The notes: generated by a model not told the origin, from the letters alone. A stretch of DNA of 64,000 nucleotides from Piscinibacter sp047602365 (GCA_047602365.1 JASGHM010000002.1:2480001-2544000); one strand, 5' to 3'. Counted from the first letter of the stretch, positions 10,202 through 22,798 are shown. Numbers and translations: made by a program.

Positions 10202-10642
10202 ATGCCCGAGACTTCAAGCCCCACCCCCCCGCGTGACGACACCCAGCACCTGCCGCCGGCGACGCTGCCGCAGGACCGCCAGCTGGTGCTGCGCGTAATG
10301 CCGATGCCGGCCGACGCCAACGGCAACGGCGACATCTTCGGCGGCTGGATCATGGCGCAGGTCGACCTGGCCGGCGCGGTGCTGCCGGCGCGCATCGCCA
10401 AGGGGCGCATCGCCACCGTGGCGGTCAACCAGTTCATCTTCAAGCAGCCGGTGTCGGTGGGCGACCTGCTGAGCTTCTACGCCAAGGTCGAGCGCATCGG
10501 CACCACCTCTATCACCGTGCATGTCGAGGTCTATGCCGAGCGCAACCCGGCCAACCTGCAGGTGGTCAAGGTGACGGAGGCGAACCTGACCTACGTGGCG
10601 ATCGACATGCAAGGCCAGCCGCGCAAGGTCCCGAAGGACTGA
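10202..10642 (+). CDS. Acyl-CoA thioesterase (YciA-like hotdog fold)
   Basis: Cytoplasmic acyl-CoA hydrolase of 146 residues. The hotdog-fold features are ANGNGDIFGGWIMAQVDLAG (active-site Asn/Asp region on the central helix) and VAVNQFIFKQPVSVGDLLSF. The start is the ATG at 10202 after AGGAT; a GTG at 10163 would add 13 unlikely residues. It is divergent from the ABC exporter gene with only 50 bp between them and convergent with ygiQ, whose stop follows one base after its own. Confidence 0.88.
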   Translation: MPETSSPTPPRDDTQHLPPATLPQDRQLVLRVMPMPADANGNGDIFGGWIMAQVDLAGAVLPARIAKGRIATVAVNQFIFKQPVSVGDLLSFYAKVERIGTTSITVHVEVYAERNPANLQVVKVTEANLTYVAIDMQGQPRKVPKD

Positions 10643-10643
10643 A

Positions 10644-12921
<2,278 letters not shown>

Positions 12922-13053
12922 CCCCTATTGTCGTTGCTCGCCCCTGCCCTGGCGCGGCGCAGGGAAACCCGAGCGCATCCATGACTTCCCGCAAGGCAGG
13001 CGCAATCGTCTGGGCGACACTCGGCGCCACCGATCCATTCCCTGGAGTACGCC

Positions 13054-14043
13054 ATGACAAGGACCCCTCGCCTGCCGCTGATCGCCCTGCTCGCCGCCGC
13101 GGCCCTGAGCGCCTGCGGCGGTGGGGGTGGCGGCGGATCGACACCGACGGTCGACGTCCCGACCACACGTACCGGCGCCGCCTCGTCGGGTGCCGACATG
13201 ACCGCCGCCAACTTCCCGGCGCTGTCGACGCAGTCGGTCGATTCGCTGCTGGCCACCGTCGGCGGCGACATGGCGCTGTCGCAGCCGCTGTCGGCGGGCC
13301 GGGCCAACGCCGCTTCGCTGGGCCGCTGGGCGGCACGCGCCGGCGCCGCGAACCTGCGCTCGCCGCAGCGTGCGCATGCGATGGCCGTCGGCAGCGAGCG
13401 CATCTTCTGTGCCGCCAGTGGCTGGATCGACGTGACGGTCAACGACGCCGACAACAACAACGTGCCGACCGCCGGCGATTCGGCCAGCTTCAGCTTCAGC
13501 AACTGCGTCGCGCAGACCGGCACACCGGCGATCAACGGCAGCTTCGCGCTGCTCTTCAACGCGCTGGTGCTCAACTCGCAGCAGGAGCCGACCGCCTTCG
13601 ACGCCACGGTGACGATGGACGCGCTGACGGTGGAGGGGCTGGGCAGCCTGGACGGCTCGGCGCGCCTGTGGGTGGTGCCGGTGACCGGCGGCGAGCGCAG
13701 CTTCGTGCGCTACCAGCAGATGACCTCGGTGACTGCCGGCGTGACCTCGGTGGTCGACTTCGACGTCGACGAAACCGTCACCACCACCCGCTCGACCAGC
13801 CGGATCAACGGCAACCTGCGCCTGGGCAGCCAGGTCTACGCGGTGACGCAGGTCGAGGCCTTCGACACCAGCAACGGCGACCCGTCGGCGGGCCAGCTGC
13901 GCATCACCGACGCCCAGGGCGACCGGCTGCTGATCACCGCGCGCGGCACGCTGGTCGACCGCGAGTTCTTCCTCGCCGGCAACAGCAGCGCCACGCCAGA
14001 CGCGGCGATCATCGGCACGCCGTGGTCGGCGTTCCGGCAGTGA
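13054..14043 (+). CDS. Putative lipoprotein, unknown function
   Basis: 329 residues. The signal peptide MTRTPRLPLIALLAAAALSAC ends in a lipobox (LSAC, Cys21), followed by a Gly7 linker. The rest is predicted to be secreted and beta-rich, with repeated Thr/Val/Asp segments and two further cysteines (IFCAAS, FSNCVA). A GGAGTA ribosome-binding sequence precedes the ATG. I do not recognise the domain. It is convergent with the next lipoprotein gene. Confidence 0.75.
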   Translation: MTRTPRLPLIALLAAAALSACGGGGGGGSTPTVDVPTTRTGAASSGADMTAANFPALSTQSVDSLLATVGGDMALSQPLSAGRANAASLGRWAARAGAANLRSPQRAHAMAVGSERIFCAASGWIDVTVNDADNNNVPTAGDSASFSFSNCVAQTGTPAINGSFALLFNALVLNSQQEPTAFDATVTMDALTVEGLGSLDGSARLWVVPVTGGERSFVRYQQMTSVTAGVTSVVDFDVDETVTTTRSTSRINGNLRLGSQVYAVTQVEAFDTSNGDPSAGQLRITDAQGDRLLITARGTLVDREFFLAGNSSATPDAAIIGTPWSAFRQ

Positions 14044-14076
14044 GGCCGGCGCAGGGCGGGGGCAGCGCGCCCGGCC

Positions 14077-15240
<1,164 letters not shown>

Positions 15241-15293
15241 GGCAAGCTCCTCTGTCGGCAGGCAATCAGCGTGGGATTGTGCGGACGCGGAAC

Positions 15294-15319
15294 GCAAAAC
15301 GGGCGCCCGAAGGCGCCCG
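15294..15319 (-). terminator. Intrinsic terminator of the Crp-family gene
   Basis: On the minus strand, GGGCGCC-TTCG-GGCGCCC is followed by GTTTTGC: a 7-bp GC stem with a stable TTCG tetraloop and a short T-run, 53 bases after the stop of the gene at 15372. It is a textbook rho-independent terminator and also bounds the 5' end of the next lipoprotein gene. Confidence 0.75.
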
Positions 15320-15371
15320 CTGCGAGGAACTTACCCGCCGTCACAGCCCGGTGACAAGGCGGTACGCAAGC

Positions 15372-16037
15372 TCAGCCGGTGAGCTGCTCCTTGATGATCA
15401 CCGAGCCGTTCTCCTGCGTGTGCACCATGCCGCGCTCTTCCAGATCCTTCATCACGCGGCTGACCATCTCGCGCGAGGCGCCGACGATCTTGGCCAGGTC
15501 CTGGCGCGACACCTTGTTGCGGATGATCTTCTGGTCGCCCTCCATCTCGGCCATGTCGAGCAGCGCGCGCGCCACGCGGCCGTAGACATCGAGCAGCGCA
15601 AGCGACTCGATCTGCCGGTCGGCGCTGCGCAGCCGCTGCACCAGGCCGCGCATGATCGCGTAGGACAGGCTGGAGTTCTCCGGCAGGCAGCGCGCGAACT
15701 CGGCGCGGCCGAGGATCAGCATGTCGGTCTGCACCTCGGCACGAACGGTGGCCGAGTGCGGCTCGTTGTCGATCAGGCTCATCTCGCCGACGTAGTCGCC
15801 CGGCTGCAGCACGGCGAGGATCACCTCGCGGCCGCGCGAGTCGGAGGTCAGCACCCGGGCCCGGCCGGTCAGCAGGATGAACAGCGCGTTGGACTTCTTG
15901 TTGTGCTCGACGATGATCTCGCCGCGGCGGAAGCGGCGCTTCACCACGCTGTCGGCGATGCTCTGCGCCTGATCGTTCGTGAGCATCGAAAACAGCGGCA
16001 CACGCCGGATCAGGTCCAGATTGGAGAGCATCGCCAT
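15372..16037 (-). CDS. Crp/Fnr-family transcriptional regulator
   Basis: 221 residues: an N-terminal cyclic-nucleotide-binding beta-roll (about 10-130) and a C-terminal winged HTH (SRQDLAKIVGASREMVSRVM, about 170-190). The recognition helix keeps the Arg-Glu-x3-Arg residues with which E. coli Crp reads GTGA half-sites. In the phosphate cassette the Glu is present (GEMSL), but the cAMP-binding Arg is His (NEPHSATVRAEV), so the ligand may not be cAMP. There is no N-terminal Cys cluster, so it is not an iron-sulfur FNR. It is divergent from trxB across 215 bp. Confidence 0.88.
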   Translation of the reverse strand: MAMLSNLDLIRRVPLFSMLTNDQAQSIADSVVKRRFRRGEIIVEHNKKSNALFILLTGRARVLTSDSRGREVILAVLQPGDYVGEMSLIDNEPHSATVRAEVQTDMLILGRAEFARCLPENSSLSYAIMRGLVQRLRSADRQIESLALLDVYGRVARALLDMAEMEGDQKIIRNKVSRQDLAKIVGASREMVSRVMKDLEERGMVHTQENGSVIIKEQLTG

Positions 16038-16252
16038 ACGTTCTTCCCTTCGTGTTGTTTCGGCCCGCGCAGCGGTGATGGCGGCGACGCCGGGTTGCGG
16101 CCGCCCACCGTGAAAATGCCACATCCTGTAGCCGCCGGCTATTGTCGCCATTACGAGAGATGACGCCAGTGGATTCCGGCCCCATGTCAGACTTGCGACC
16201 CTGAGTTGTGGTGTCATTGCCGACACATCCCCCCGTTTTCAAGGCGTTTCCC

Positions 16253-17203
16253 ATGAGTTCCACCCCCCTTCACGCCCAAGTCCTGATCCTTGGCTCGGGC
16301 CCGGCCGGCTACACCGCCGCCGTCTATGCCGCACGCGCCAACCTGAAGCCGATGCTGATCACCGGCATCGCCCAGGGCGGACAGCTGATGACGACCACCG
16401 ACGTCGACAACTGGCCGGCCGACGTCGACGGCGTGATGGGTCCCGAGCTGATGGCGCGCTTCCAGAAGCACGCCGAGCGCTTCAACACGCAGATCGTGTT
16501 CGACCACATCAACACGGTCGACTTCAGCAAGCGCCCGTTCACGCTGAAGGGCGACTCCGGCACCTACACCTGCGACGCGCTGATCATCGCCACCGGCGCC
16601 AGCGCCAAGTACCTGGGCCTGCCGTCGGAGGAATCGTTCATGGGCCGCGGTGTCAGCGGCTGCGCCACCTGCGACGGCTTCTTCTACCGTGGCCAGGAGG
16701 TCTGCGTGGTCGGCGGCGGCAACACCGCCGTCGAAGAAGCGCTGTACCTGTCGAACATCGCCAGCAAGGTGCACCTGATCCACCGCCGCGACAAGTTCCG
16801 CGCCGAGCCGATCCTGGTCGACAAGCTGATGGACAAGGTCAAGGCCGGCAGCATGCAGCTGCACCTGTGGCACACCCTCGACGAGGTGCTCGGCGACCCG
16901 AGCGGCGTCACCGGCGTGCGGATCAGGAGCACCGAGAGCGGTGCGACGACGGACCTGACGCTGAAGGGCTGCTTCATCGCCATCGGCCACCAGCCGAACA
17001 CCGACATCTTCAAGGGCCAGCTGGAGATGAAGGACGGCTACATCATCACCAAGGGTGGGCTGAACGGCATGGCGACGATGACCAGCGTGCCCGGCGTGTT
17101 TGCGGCGGGCGACGTGCAGGACCATGTCTACCGCCAGGCGATCACCAGCGCCGGCACCGGCTGCATGGCGGCGCTCGACGCCCAGCGCTTCCTGGAGCAG
17201 TGA
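16253..17203 (+). CDS. trxB: Thioredoxin-disulfide reductase
   Basis: FAD/NADPH enzyme of 316 residues that reduces thioredoxin in the cytoplasm. Seen: the FAD dinucleotide fold GSGPAGYTAAVYAARA, the redox-active CATC motif (GCATCDGFFY), the NADPH-binding GGGNTAVEEALYLSN with HRRDKFRAE, and the C-terminal FAD motif GVFAAGDVQDHVYRQA. The ATG at 16253 is preferred over the upstream GTG at 16208. It stands alone upstream of rpmB-rpmG. Confidence 0.96.
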   Translation: MSSTPLHAQVLILGSGPAGYTAAVYAARANLKPMLITGIAQGGQLMTTTDVDNWPADVDGVMGPELMARFQKHAERFNTQIVFDHINTVDFSKRPFTLKGDSGTYTCDALIIATGASAKYLGLPSEESFMGRGVSGCATCDGFFYRGQEVCVVGGGNTAVEEALYLSNIASKVHLIHRRDKFRAEPILVDKLMDKVKAGSMQLHLWHTLDEVLGDPSGVTGVRIRSTESGATTDLTLKGCFIAIGHQPNTDIFKGQLEMKDGYIITKGGLNGMATMTSVPGVFAAGDVQDHVYRQAITSAGTGCMAALDAQRFLEQ

Positions 17204-17228
17204 GCCGCGCCGGGCGCTGGAAATAGGC

Positions 17229-17234
17229 TATACT
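17229..17234 (+). promoter_or_regulatory. Candidate -10 element of the rpmB-rpmG promoter
   Basis: TATACT lies in GGCTATACTCGCGG, 59 bp upstream of the rpmB start and 26 bp after the trxB stop. The -35 region is poor. The location and the near-consensus hexamer make this the likeliest promoter for the ribosomal protein pair. Confidence 0.45.
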
Positions 17235-17292
17235 CGCGGTCTTTGCCGAAATCCGTCGGCACGAATACCACTGGTTAGTCCTGGAGCGAGCT

Positions 17293-17526
17293 ATGGCACG
17301 CGTCTGTCAAGTCACGGGCAAGCGCCCGATGGTGGGGAACAACGTCTCCCACGCCAACAACAAAACGAAGCGTCGCTTCCTGCCCAACCTGCAGTACCGC
17401 CGCTTCTGGCTGGAAACCGAAAACCGCTGGGTGCGTCTGCGCGTCAGCAACGCCGCGCTGCGCCTGATCGACAAGGTCGGCATCGAGCAGGTCGTCGCTG
17501 ACCTGCGCGCCAAGGGCGAACTCTGA
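17293..17526 (+). CDS. rpmB: 50S ribosomal protein L28
   Basis: 77 residues (family about 78), with the L28 opening MARVCQVTGKRPMVGNNVSH and the basic NNKTKRRFLPNLQ segment that contacts 23S rRNA. It has a good GGAG ribosome-binding sequence. It is followed 14 bp later by rpmG, the usual arrangement. Confidence 0.97.
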   Translation: MARVCQVTGKRPMVGNNVSHANNKTKRRFLPNLQYRRFWLETENRWVRLRVSNAALRLIDKVGIEQVVADLRAKGEL

Positions 17527-17540
17527 TCTAGGAGAACGAC

Positions 17541-17708
17541 ATGGCCAAAGGTGGACGCGAGAAGATCAAGCTGGAATCGTCGGCCGGCACCGGTCACTTC
17601 TACACGACCGACAAGAACAAGAAGACCACGCCCGAGAAGATCGAAATCATGAAGTTCGATCCGAAGGCGCGCAAGCACGTGAAGTACAAGGAAACGAAGC
17701 TGAAGTAA
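17541..17708 (+). CDS. rpmG: 50S ribosomal protein L33
   Basis: 55 residues, exactly the usual length: MAKGGREKIKLESSAGTGHF and TTDKNKKTTPEKIEIMKFDP, ending KETKLK. An AGGAGAAC ribosome-binding sequence precedes the ATG. The zinc-binding cysteines of the Zn-plus paralogue are absent, as is usual in betaproteobacteria. It is the last gene of the rpmBG unit, with a strong terminator 17 bases after the stop. Confidence 0.97.
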   Translation: MAKGGREKIKLESSAGTGHFYTTDKNKKTTPEKIEIMKFDPKARKHVKYKETKLK

Positions 17709-17724
17709 TCACTTCAGCCGTACC

Positions 17725-17757
17725 AGCAAAGAGGGCCGCTTTCGCGGCCCTTTTGCT
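17725..17757 (+). terminator. Rho-independent terminator after rpmG
   Basis: GGGCCGC (17733-17739), loop TTTC, GCGGCCC (17744-17750), then TTTTGCTTTT. The flanking AGCAAA/TTTGCT extends the dyad, so it may work from both sides and also end the convergent desaturase transcript. Confidence 0.88.
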
Positions 17758-17812
17758 TTTCCGGCTGGAAGGGGCTGCGCGCAGCACCCCCGCCCGCCGT
17801 CGCCGGCAGGCG

Positions 17813-19036
17813 TTACGCGTGCGCGGCGCGCAGCTTCAGCGAGAACTCCTGCAGCGCGGCGATGCCGCTGTCCTCGGCCTTGCGGCACCAGGCCTGCAGG
17901 TCGGCGACCAGTTGCTCGGCCGACACGTTGGTGCGCGTCCACAGCTGGCGCAGTTCCTCTCGCATCGCCACCAGTTTGGTCAGCGAGGCCGAACTGGCCG
18001 CCGCCTGGGCCACGCTGGCACGCAGCTCGGACGGGATCTTCTCCTCGTCGCGATGCAGCCAGCGCTGGGCCAGCAGCATCTCCTTGACGCGCGCGGTGTT
18101 CTCGCCACCCTGCGCCTTCAGGCGCTCCAGTTCGGCGCCACAGGCCGTGCGCAGCTCGTTGGCGTACTTGGCCATCACCTCGTAGCGATTGGCGATGATC
18201 GCCTCCAGCGTCTTGCCGTCGGCCACCGGCTTCACGTTGCCGAGCTTGAGCAGCGGCGGCGTCTTGCGCACCTTCGCCCAGCCGATCATCTCCATCGCGC
18301 GGATGTAGCCCCAGCCGATGTCGAACTCGTAGGGCTTGACCGACAGCTTGGCCGAGGTCGGGTAGGTGTGGTGGTTGTTGTGCAGTTCCTCGCCGCCGAT
18401 CACGATGCCCCAGGGCGAGATGTTGGTCGAGGCGTCCTGCGCCTCGAAGTTGCGGTAGCCCCACCAGTGGCCGAGGCCGTTGATGATGCCGGCCGCGGTG
18501 ATCGGGATCCACAGCATCTGCACCGCCCACACCGTGGCGCCGATGGCGCCGAACAGCATCAGGTCGACGATCAGCATCACACCCACGCCCTGCCAGGAGT
18601 AGCGCGTGTACAGGTTGCGCTCGATCCAGTCGTCGGGCGTGCCGTGGCCGTACTTGTCCAGCGTCTCCTGCACCTTGGCCTCGGCGCGGTAGAGCTCGCT
18701 GCCCTCGAGCAGCACCTTGTTGATGCCACGGGTCACCGGGCTGTGCGGGTCGTCGACCGTCTCGCACTTGGCGTGGTGCTTGCGGTGGATGGCGACCCAC
18801 TCCTTGGTGACCATGCCGGTGGTCAGCCACAGCCAGAAGCGGAAGAAGTGCGACGGGATCGGACCGAGGTCGAGCGCACGGTGTGCCTGCGAACGGTGCA
18901 GGAAGATCGTCACCGCCGCGATGGTGATGTGCGTGGCCACCAGCGTGAAGGCCAGCACCTGCCACCAGGTGGTCTCGATCAAACCATTGGCCAGCCACGA
19001 CACGAGGCTGCCCCAAACCGACGAAAGAATGTCCAT
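17813..19036 (-). CDS. Acyl-CoA / fatty acid delta-9-type desaturase
   Basis: Membrane di-iron desaturase of 407 residues. The three histidine boxes are present: HRSQAHRA, HRKHHAK and HNNHHTYPTS. Four to five hydrophobic segments surround them. After the catalytic domain (about residue 270) comes an unusual Ala/Leu/Glu-rich helical tail of about 130 residues, of a kind often seen in betaproteobacterial members. It would introduce cis double bonds for membrane fluidity. It is convergent with rpmG and shares the region of its terminator. Confidence 0.93.
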   Translation of the reverse strand: MDILSSVWGSLVSWLANGLIETTWWQVLAFTLVATHITIAAVTIFLHRSQAHRALDLGPIPSHFFRFWLWLTTGMVTKEWVAIHRKHHAKCETVDDPHSPVTRGINKVLLEGSELYRAEAKVQETLDKYGHGTPDDWIERNLYTRYSWQGVGVMLIVDLMLFGAIGATVWAVQMLWIPITAAGIINGLGHWWGYRNFEAQDASTNISPWGIVIGGEELHNNHHTYPTSAKLSVKPYEFDIGWGYIRAMEMIGWAKVRKTPPLLKLGNVKPVADGKTLEAIIANRYEVMAKYANELRTACGAELERLKAQGGENTARVKEMLLAQRWLHRDEEKIPSELRASVAQAAASSASLTKLVAMREELRQLWTRTNVSAEQLVADLQAWCRKAEDSGIAALQEFSLKLRAAHA

Positions 19037-19164
19037 GAACCCGCCTGAACTGCCGTCAAGAGCGACGGCCCGAGGATTGTAAGTGCCTGGGCACCAGAAC
19101 GGTCGCGGAAACTACGTGGATTGCCCGCGCCAGTTACCAGCAGTTGGCGTCAATTTGCTGCCGA

Positions 19165-20424
19165 TCAAGCCCGTTGCCACATGGCTGCAAAAAAACCGTC
19201 GGTGGCGTGCCGCTGTGGCCACAGGCGCAGGAAGCCTTCACGCACCAGTTCGGGCGCCCGCTGGACATGCGCGGACGCCAGCAGTTCGTCGGCCGCCAGC
19301 GGTCGGAAGCTCGCCTTGTTGGCATCGCTGAAGGCCCGAGCCACCGCCTCGTTCTCGGCGTCGAGCAGGCTGCAGGTCGCGTAGACCAGCCGGCCGCCGG
19401 GCTTCAGCAGTCGTGCTGCGCTGGCCAGGATGGCGGTCTGCTTGGCGTTCAGTTCCTCCACGGCCTGCGGCGTCTGCCGCCACTTCAGATCGGGGTTGCG
19501 GCGCAGCGTTCCCAGGCCCGAGCAAGGTGCGTCGACCAGCACCCGGTCGATCTTGCCGGCCAGCCGCTTGATGCGATCGTCGCGCTCGTGGGCGATCTGC
19601 ACCGGGTAGACGTTGGACAGTCCGCTGCGCGCCAGCCGCGGCTTCAGCGCCGCGAGGCGGTGGCCGGAGGTGTCGAAGGCATAGAGGCGCCCGGTGTTGC
19701 GCATCGCCGCGCCGAGCGCGAGCGTCTTGCCGCCGGCACCGGCGCAGAAGTCCACCACCATCTCGCCGCGCTTGGCGTCGAGCAGCAGCGCGAGCAGCTG
19801 GCTGCCTTCGTCCTGCACCTCGACGTCGCCGCGGGTGAAGACATCGAGCTTCTGCAGCGCCGGCTTGCCGTGGATGCGCAGGCCGATCGGCGAGTACGGC
19901 GTCTCCTCTGCCTCGAAGCCGGCTGCAGCCAGCGCCGCCTTTGCCTCCTCGCGCTTGGCCTTGAAGGTGTTGACCCGCAGGTCCAGCGGCGCGCTGGCCG
20001 ACATGCTCTCGACGAAGGGCCAGAAGTCTTCGCCCAGTTCCTTCTGCAGCCGCTCGGCCAGCCACTCGGGCAGGTTGTGGCGCAGCTTGTCGGGCAGCGC
20101 GCCACGATCGACGGCCTGCACCTGGGCCAGCCACTGCTGCTCGGCCTCGGACAGCGCGGCGCGCAGGAAACCTTCGTTGCCCTGCCAGCCGAGGATGGCC
20201 AGGCGCCGCTCCATCTCGCCCTTGCCCGACTGCGCGAGGTGCTGGAACAGCAAGCGCTGGCGCAGCACGGTGTAGGTGGTCTCGGCCAGCGTGTGGCGCT
20301 CGCGGCTGCCCAGCGCACGCTGCTGGCGGAAGAAGTCGGAGACGACGTTGTCGGCCGGTTGCTTGAACTGCAGCACGCGGTGCAGCAGTTCGGTGGCCAG
20401 TTCGAGCAGGGCGTTGGGGTGCAT
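19165..20424 (-). CDS. RsmB/NOP-family 16S rRNA (cytosine-5) methyltransferase
   Basis: 419 residues. The N-terminal helical region (1-150) is followed by the SAM-dependent methyltransferase: VDFCAGAGGKTLALGAAM (motif I), the catalytic motif DAPCSGLGTLRRNPDLKW (PC cysteine) and YATCSLLDAENE (second cysteine). This signature is specific to 5-methylcytosine RNA methyltransferases. The N-terminus is not an obvious NusB domain, so exact equivalence to RsmB is uncertain. Its start overlaps the purN stop (TGATG). Confidence 0.9.
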   Translation of the reverse strand: MHPNALLELATELLHRVLQFKQPADNVVSDFFRQQRALGSRERHTLAETTYTVLRQRLLFQHLAQSGKGEMERRLAILGWQGNEGFLRAALSEAEQQWLAQVQAVDRGALPDKLRHNLPEWLAERLQKELGEDFWPFVESMSASAPLDLRVNTFKAKREEAKAALAAAGFEAEETPYSPIGLRIHGKPALQKLDVFTRGDVEVQDEGSQLLALLLDAKRGEMVVDFCAGAGGKTLALGAAMRNTGRLYAFDTSGHRLAALKPRLARSGLSNVYPVQIAHERDDRIKRLAGKIDRVLVDAPCSGLGTLRRNPDLKWRQTPQAVEELNAKQTAILASAARLLKPGGRLVYATCSLLDAENEAVARAFSDANKASFRPLAADELLASAHVQRAPELVREGFLRLWPQRHATDGFFAAMWQRA

Positions 20425-21051
20425 CAGACGATCAACTGGGGCTCGCCGCGCAGGTGGCGGACGCTGTTGCCTTCGACACGCAGCAGGTCCTCGACCAGCC
20501 AGCGCACCACGCGCGGATAGAGCACGTGCTCGCGGGCGAGCACGCGGGCGGACAGCGTCGCCTCCGTGTCGCCCGGCAGCACGGGCACCACGGCCTGCGC
20601 GATGATCGGCCCGTGGTCGAGCTCGGCGGTGACGAAGTGCACCGTCGCACCGGCCGCCTTGCAGCCGGACTCGATCGCCCGGCGGTGCGTCCACAGTCCG
20701 GTGAAGGCCGGCAGCAGCGACGGGTGCACGTTGACCATGCGCCCGGCGTAGTGGTTCACGAAGCCCGGCGTGAGGATGCGCATGAAGCCGGCCAGCACCA
20801 GCAGTTGCGGCGCGTAGCGGTCGATGACCTGCTGCAGCGCCGCGTCGAAACTCTCGCGCGAGGCATGTTCGCGGTGGTCGACCACCGCGGTCGGGATGCC
20901 GCGCGCACGGGCGAAGGCCAGGCCGGCGGCCTCGGGCTGGTTGCTCACCACCGCCGCGATGCGTGCGTTCCAGCCTTCGCTCGCGCAGGCCTGCACGACC
21001 GCCTCCATGTTCGAGCCGCGGCCCGGAGATCAGCACGACGATGTTCTTCAT
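20424..21051 (-). CDS. purN: Phosphoribosylglycinamide formyltransferase (one extra base)
   Basis: Transfers formyl from 10-formyl-THF to GAR in purine synthesis. The 5' end reads MKNIVVLIS, then loses frame at TCCGGGCCGCGG. Removing one G (plus strand 21022-21024) restores the family motif GRGSNMEAVVQAC and gives 208 residues. Catalytic Asn/His/Asp are in MVNVHPSLLPAFTGLWTH and AELDHGPIIAQ. The start overlaps the trpS stop (ATGA), so trpS-purN-methyltransferase read as one operon. Confidence 0.9.
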
Positions 21052-22353
21052 TCCTCGGCCATCAGCTGCACCAGCGCCTGCGCCACGTCGTGCTCGGTCA
21101 CGCCTTCGCCTCGCGATGCCGGCAACGTGACCCAGCGCGGCACCGCCCTCGCGCTTCAGCCGGGCGACCCACTGACCGGCTTCCTTGCCACTGGCAAAAC
21201 CATTGCTTTGCAGCAGCAGGCGGCCGTCGCCGGCGAGCAGCTTGAAGAAGAAGCGCCCGTCGGCCTCGCGGTACTGCTTGAACACCGGCAGCGCGACCTT
21301 GGTCTTGCCGACCGCCTCGGTCTGCACCGTCGAGACACCGACCATGCGCCGCAACCCGACGGCTTCGCGCAGCTGGGCAAGGAAGGGCGCGGCGATCGTG
21401 CGCGCCTTGCGCGCCCCTTCCATCAGCGTCTCCTCGATGCGCGCCGGATGCGCGATCAGCGACTCGTAGTGCTCGCGCATCGGCGCGATGTCGCGCTCGA
21501 GGCGCTGCGCCACGCGCTGCTTGGCTTCGCCCCAGGCGAGGCCGGCCTTCAGGTCGGCGCGGAAGCTGGCGCGCTCGCCGGCATCGGCGAAGGCCTCGTA
21601 GATCGTCACCAGGTGCGCGGTGTCCGGGTCCTTCGGCTCGCCGGGCAGCTTCGAGTCGGTCACCACCCGCGCGACCGCGGCCTGCAAGCCCTTGGCGCCG
21701 CCCTCGAACAGCGGGATCGTGTTGTCGTAGCTCTTCGACATCTTGCGGCCGTCCAGCCCGGGCAGCGTCGCCACCTGCTCGTCGATCACCACCTCGGGCA
21801 GCACGAAGTGCTCGCGGCCGGCGCCGAACAGGTGGTTGAAGCGCTGCGCGATGTCGCGCGCCATCTCCAGGTGCTGCACCTGGTCGCGCCCGACCGGCAC
21901 CTGGTGGGCGTTGAACATCAGGATGTCCGCGGCCATCAGGATCGGGTAGCTGAACAGGCCCATCGTGACGCCGGCGTCGACGTCTTCGCCGGCTTCCAGG
22001 TTGGCGTCGGCCGAGGCCTTGTAGGCGTGGGCCCGGTTCATCAGGCCCTTGGGCGTGACGCAGGTCAGCAGCCAGGTCAGCTCGGGGATCTCGGGGATGT
22101 CGCTCTGGCGGTAGAAGAAGACGCGCGCCGGATCGAGGCCTGCGGCCAGCCAGGTGGCGGCGATCTCCAGCCGCGAACGCTCGATGCGCGCCGGGTCGTC
22201 GCACTTGATCAGCGCGTGGTAGTCGGCGAGGAAGAAGAAGCTCTCGACACCGCTCTGGCGGCTGGCGGCGATGGCCGGGCGGATCGCACCGACGTAGTTG
22301 CCCAGGTGCGGCGTGCCGGTGGTGGTGATGCCGGTCAGAACACGGGTGGTCAT
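21048..22353 (-). CDS. trpS: Tryptophanyl-tRNA synthetase with YegP-like C-terminal extension (one extra base)
   Basis: Class I synthetase: PHLGN (HIGH-type, 15-19) and KMSKS (204-208). It is about 434 residues once joined, 100 longer than E. coli TrpS. Residues about 357-400 (KQYREADGRFFFKLL, then LLQSNGFASGKEAGQWVARL) resemble the small DUF1508/YegP domain. Near the C-terminus the frame slips. Removing one base from GGG (plus strand 21131-21133) gives AALVTLPASRGEGVTEHD and a stop at 21048 overlapping purN. Without that correction one apparent reading frame runs on through purN and the methyltransferase. Confidence 0.93.
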
Positions 22354-22438
22354 GGCGTGTGATGCAGGAGGACGGGGCGGCGCCGGGGCGCGCAGCCGCG
22401 TATTGTCGTCGCTGCCGGCGCCAGGCCGGGCGCAGCGT

Positions 22439-22798
22439 TCAGATCGCCGCGGTGACGACGATCTCGATCTTCCACTCCGGCCGGGCCAGGCGCGCCTGCA
22501 CCGTCGCGCGCGGCGGCGCGTCGCCGGGCGGCACCCAGTCGTCCCAGACCGCGTTCATGCCGTCGAAGTCGGCCATGTCGGCGAGGAAGATTTGCGCCAT
22601 CAGGATGCGCGCGCGATCGGTGCCGACCTCGGCGAGCAGCTTGTCGACCATTGCCAGCACCTGGGTGGTCTGGCCGCCGATGTCCTGGGTGGCATCGTCG
22701 GGCACCTGGCCCGCCAGGTAGACGGTGCCGTTGTGCACCGCCATCTCCGACAAGCGGTCGCCGACGTGGAAGCGGTGCAGGCCATGCTCGAGGTTCAT
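22439..22798 (-). CDS. RidA/YjgF-family protein
   Basis: 119 residues, the usual size for Rid proteins, which hydrolyse reactive enamine/imine intermediates as trimers. Seen: VYLAGQVPDDATQDIGGQT, KLLAEVGTDRARILMAQIFL and the arginine-bearing PPRATVQARLARPEWKIEI, matching the RidA active-site Arg position. The ATG overlaps the plsY stop by four bases, so the two are translationally coupled. Confidence 0.9.
   Translation of the reverse strand: MNLEHGLHRFHVGDRLSEMAVHNGTVYLAGQVPDDATQDIGGQTTQVLAMVDKLLAEVGTDRARILMAQIFLADMADFDGMNAVWDDWVPPGDAPPRATVQARLARPEWKIEIVVTAAI

Noticed and set aside
16211..16226. GTGTC-N6-GACAC dyad upstream of trxB as a Crp-type or CooA-type operator
   Set aside because: Half-sites do not match the GTGA expected from the Crp-family recognition helix here, and the CooA site TGTCA-N6-CGACA has a different spacing (four here). 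A 5-bp dyad is too weak alone.
19165..22353. A single 1062-residue reading frame spanning trpS, purN and the rRNA methyltransferase
   Set aside because: It is an artefact of two single-base insertions (21131-21133 and 21022-21024). The middle section is arginine-rich nonsense, while purN is intact in another frame with proper overlaps.
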